DNA from: Nematostella vectensis
Taxonomy: Eukaryota > Cnidaria > Anthozoa > Actiniaria > Edwardsiidae
Length of the DNA: 64,000 nt
Assembly: GCF_932526225.1 (NCBI RefSeq)
Contig: NC_064037.1
Coordinates: 11,824,203 to 11,888,202, forward strand
Direction of reading: 5' to 3'
The position numbers and the translations under genes are program-made. The notes beneath the pieces are model-generated. The model saw only the letters and a program-made list of their open reading frames with translations, had not been told where the DNA came from and did no database searches. Positions 61,802 to 64,000 of this stretch are shown here, one piece after another (the stretch's first letter is position 1; every line of letters starts with the position of its first letter).

Positions 61802-62509
61802 GCTGAAAAAACTGGATTGGACTGGAATGATCTACAAGGGAAAGAGAAGAATAGACTATATTTATTATAGAAGAGTATGCCCTACACTAGGTCAAGAGGT
61901 CGGACGAGGTCGGACTTCTGGCGAGCACTCTTCTTAAAGGGGATACGTCATTCATTTTGCGTGGGCCACGGTTTATTCGATAATCCGGCATTGGACGATG
62001 AATTATGCCAAAAGTCCCATATTATTCGTTGTGGTTCGCTGGTTCACTGGTTCCACTGTGTTCATCCAATGAAACTGTATAGAAAAGCGCCATCAACGAG
62101 TAGTTTCATGGGAAGCTTAAAACTTGTGCAAACTAGCTGGGCTATTGTTAATATAGCCACAACTTTTTAAGACAGAATAAGATTGATTTTAACGCGGTAT
62201 ATTTGATAAAATATATTAAATATTTGTACATTTTGGATAAACAATAGCTTAAAAAGACTTAGTCGACTGTTTTAACAAAGTATCCATACTTTTCATATGT
62301 ATGCGGAAATGCATGAAACAATCATGTTGCCCCTGCTTGCCCAACGTTTCAGGGTAGAAGAAGGGATTACATCGGCTCCAACGGTGAAAATATCAATATA
62401 GATGGCCCGGGTTTGTTAGTTGTTTGGGAGTATGAACATCAAGCTAGCTCCCAAGGTCGATTTATCCTTTTAGAAACAGGAGTGTGGCTAGGGGTGGTCG
62501 CATGGGCGA

Positions 62510-62595
62510 AGAATCGGCCAATCATATCCATGTATTGTTATGACTGCGCATGAGAATCGCCCAATCATATCCATGTATAGTTATGACTGCGCAAG
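62510..62595. repeat. Two 43-bp direct repeats with CCAAT
   Basis: AGAATCGGCCAATCATATCC...ATGACTGCGCA occurs twice in tandem with three or four differences. Each copy contains CCAAT followed by C, the core recognised by NF-Y. It lies between the LamG-type gene and the next gene; function is speculative. Confidence 0.7.
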
Positions 62596-62599
62596 AGAG

Positions 62600-63660
62600 A
62601 TAAAGGGAATAAGACGTCAGTTTAAAATACCAACATGATATTGTAAATGAATGTAAAAATGCACGATTTCCTTACCATGTAAATCTTCGTAGCAATCAAT
62701 CGAATGATCATCATTTTTTTATAATCTTACATAATTGTTTAGGTTTAGGGTTTTTAGTTGAATTGTATTAAGATCAAAACATCAGCTAGACAAATACAAC
62801 TTCCATTCTTTATTTGGTTTGATAAAAGCCGCATTTTACTTATTCTACTAAACAGGAAGTACTGTATAAAATGCTAAGTATCTTTTTTAACTCTGTGTAC
62901 ATAAAGGACTAGAATCGGAGGTAAGATGTACTATAGAAATATTGCATGTGATATCAATTAAAATATGATAAAAAGGAGAGAACATTTTACATCTTTTTAA
63001 CATTTTGTATTGAAAAATAATTGTGGCATGATATTATTTTTAACGTTATCAAGTAACGTTAGGTCGAAAAGCAGTACCCAGCAAAGGCATAAAGTTTAAC
63101 TTAGTAATTGAGAAGGACCGCCATGTTTGCACAGTTGCACAACACAATAAAAATGTCTGGTTGAGAAATTGTTTTGCTCTTTTCTTGTCGGAAACGTAAA
63201 GAAGGAAAAAGATTTTGATGTTGAATAATGAAGAAGTCATGAAGCGTTTGTTGAAGAAAAAAATATATTCTATTAAAAATAGGAGGTGAACAAAAAATTG
63301 GAATGTTGAATTTTTTGTGACAAAATTATCCCTTGTTTTGTGGCTTGCGAGACTCCCATCGCAGTATTTTCATTTTTTATTTCTACAGAATATTAGATAA
63401 ACTGCAAATTTTGTCACCTTTTCCCACTTCACAAGGAAAGAGAAATACCGAAGGCAAACATAAAACGTTTACAATATCCAATGTCGTATTTCCTTTATTA
63501 AATTGAGAGTCGGCTCGAGTTTCACTAGTTTCGACACTTTGCTTTCCTCGCGGGAAGAAGCTTTCTGGGGTCTAATGCATGTGAAGACAGCAGCTTTGTA
63601 TGCACGCGGGATAGTCTAAATTTCACGCCAGCACCTTGCCTTCATTTGCGATTCTCTGCA
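62600..63660. other. Intergenic region before the last gene
   Basis: AT-rich sequence with no recognised exon, repeat or RNA gene. It should contain the promoter of the gene beginning at 63,671. Confidence 0.5.
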
Positions 63661-63670
63661 AACCGAGGTG

Positions 63671-63749
63671 ATGAAGTCGCAGTGGTGTTTCGCAGTACTT
63701 TTTCTGATGCAGACGGATCTCGTCCTGGGTCAACTACAGGAACCAGAAG
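63671..63749 (+). CDS. First exon of a secreted or membrane protein gene (partial)
   Basis: ATG opens MKSQWCFAVLFLMQTDLVLG then QLQEPE, a clear signal peptide, and is cut by a GTAGGT donor after 26 codons plus one base. The phase-1 end is the same as in the signal exon of the LamG-type gene upstream, and the strand is the same, so it may be a related neighbour. The rest lies outside the window and the product cannot be named. Confidence 0.55.
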
Positions 63750-64000
63750 GTAGGTATCTCACCTGAGGTATTTTACACTTTTTTTCATTACCACTGTTTC
63801 TTCCAATGCGGACACCTCTCAAGTTATCTTCTTGAAGAGCTTTGAAGTGTCGTAAAAAGTCAAGGGCTTTTTACCCCTTTAACAAGTGAAGCAAAAAATC
63901 TGGCAAAATATCTTTTGGATGTTGTTTTCAATGAAGTGAAAACTATTGGGATAGAAGTTTGACGAGAATGGTATTCGCTATCTTTACAATAAGTTGAGAT

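Noticed and set aside
62510-62595. CCAAT-bearing tandem repeats as NF-Y autoregulatory sites linked to the NF-YC array
   Set aside because: The pentamer is frequent by chance and the repeats lie near unrelated genes; no support for a functional link.

Overview
The window is eukaryotic DNA. It has spliced genes with GT-AG introns, long AT-rich introns, many small inverted-repeat transposons and no bacterial-style operons. The gene content (an NF-Y subunit C tail, a lipoxygenase-like protein, a LamG-type single-pass membrane protein) and the DIRS-like and MITE debris suggest an invertebrate metazoan. My best guess is an anthozoan cnidarian such as a sea anemone; this is inference, not proof.

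Positions 1 to about 48,833 are a tandem array of roughly 18-kb units: unit 1 to about 16.6 kb (its left end lies outside the window), unit 2 about 16.6-35.2 kb, unit 3 about 35.2-48.8 kb, truncated. Each unit carries, on the + strand, the last exons of a glutamine-rich NF-YC gene (exons called A-D here). Tail-to-tail with them, on the - strand, lies a lipoxygenase-like gene whose nine catalytic-domain exons I could join in frame. Exon lengths and phases are identical in all three copies. The protein lacks two of the five expected iron ligands (the first His is Ser, the C-terminal Ile is Thr), which suggests a pseudo-lipoxygenase. Three further exons upstream of it encode a probable membrane anchor. 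One lipoxygenase intron holds a large 24-bp minisatellite. The far end of units 1 and 2 holds promoter-like motifs and a decayed DIRS-like gag fragment. In unit 2 that fragment is interrupted by a 963-bp TTAA-flanked, piggyBac-like element that unit 1 lacks.

From 48.8 kb to the end the sequence is single copy. It holds several fold-back elements, two tetranucleotide microsatellites, and a transposon-like structure with about 300-bp imperfect inverted repeats around a decayed PIN-nuclease-like ORF (about 51.69-53.78 kb). An eight-exon + strand gene (54,776-61,801) encodes a 339-residue secreted/membrane LamG-type protein. The signal-peptide exon of another gene starts at 63,671.

The most unusual pattern is that minisatellites have grown out of exon edges at four places: the NF-YC terminal exon, one lipoxygenase exon, and two exons of the LamG gene. 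Each time the repeat copies a splice donor or acceptor, producing rows of competing splice sites.
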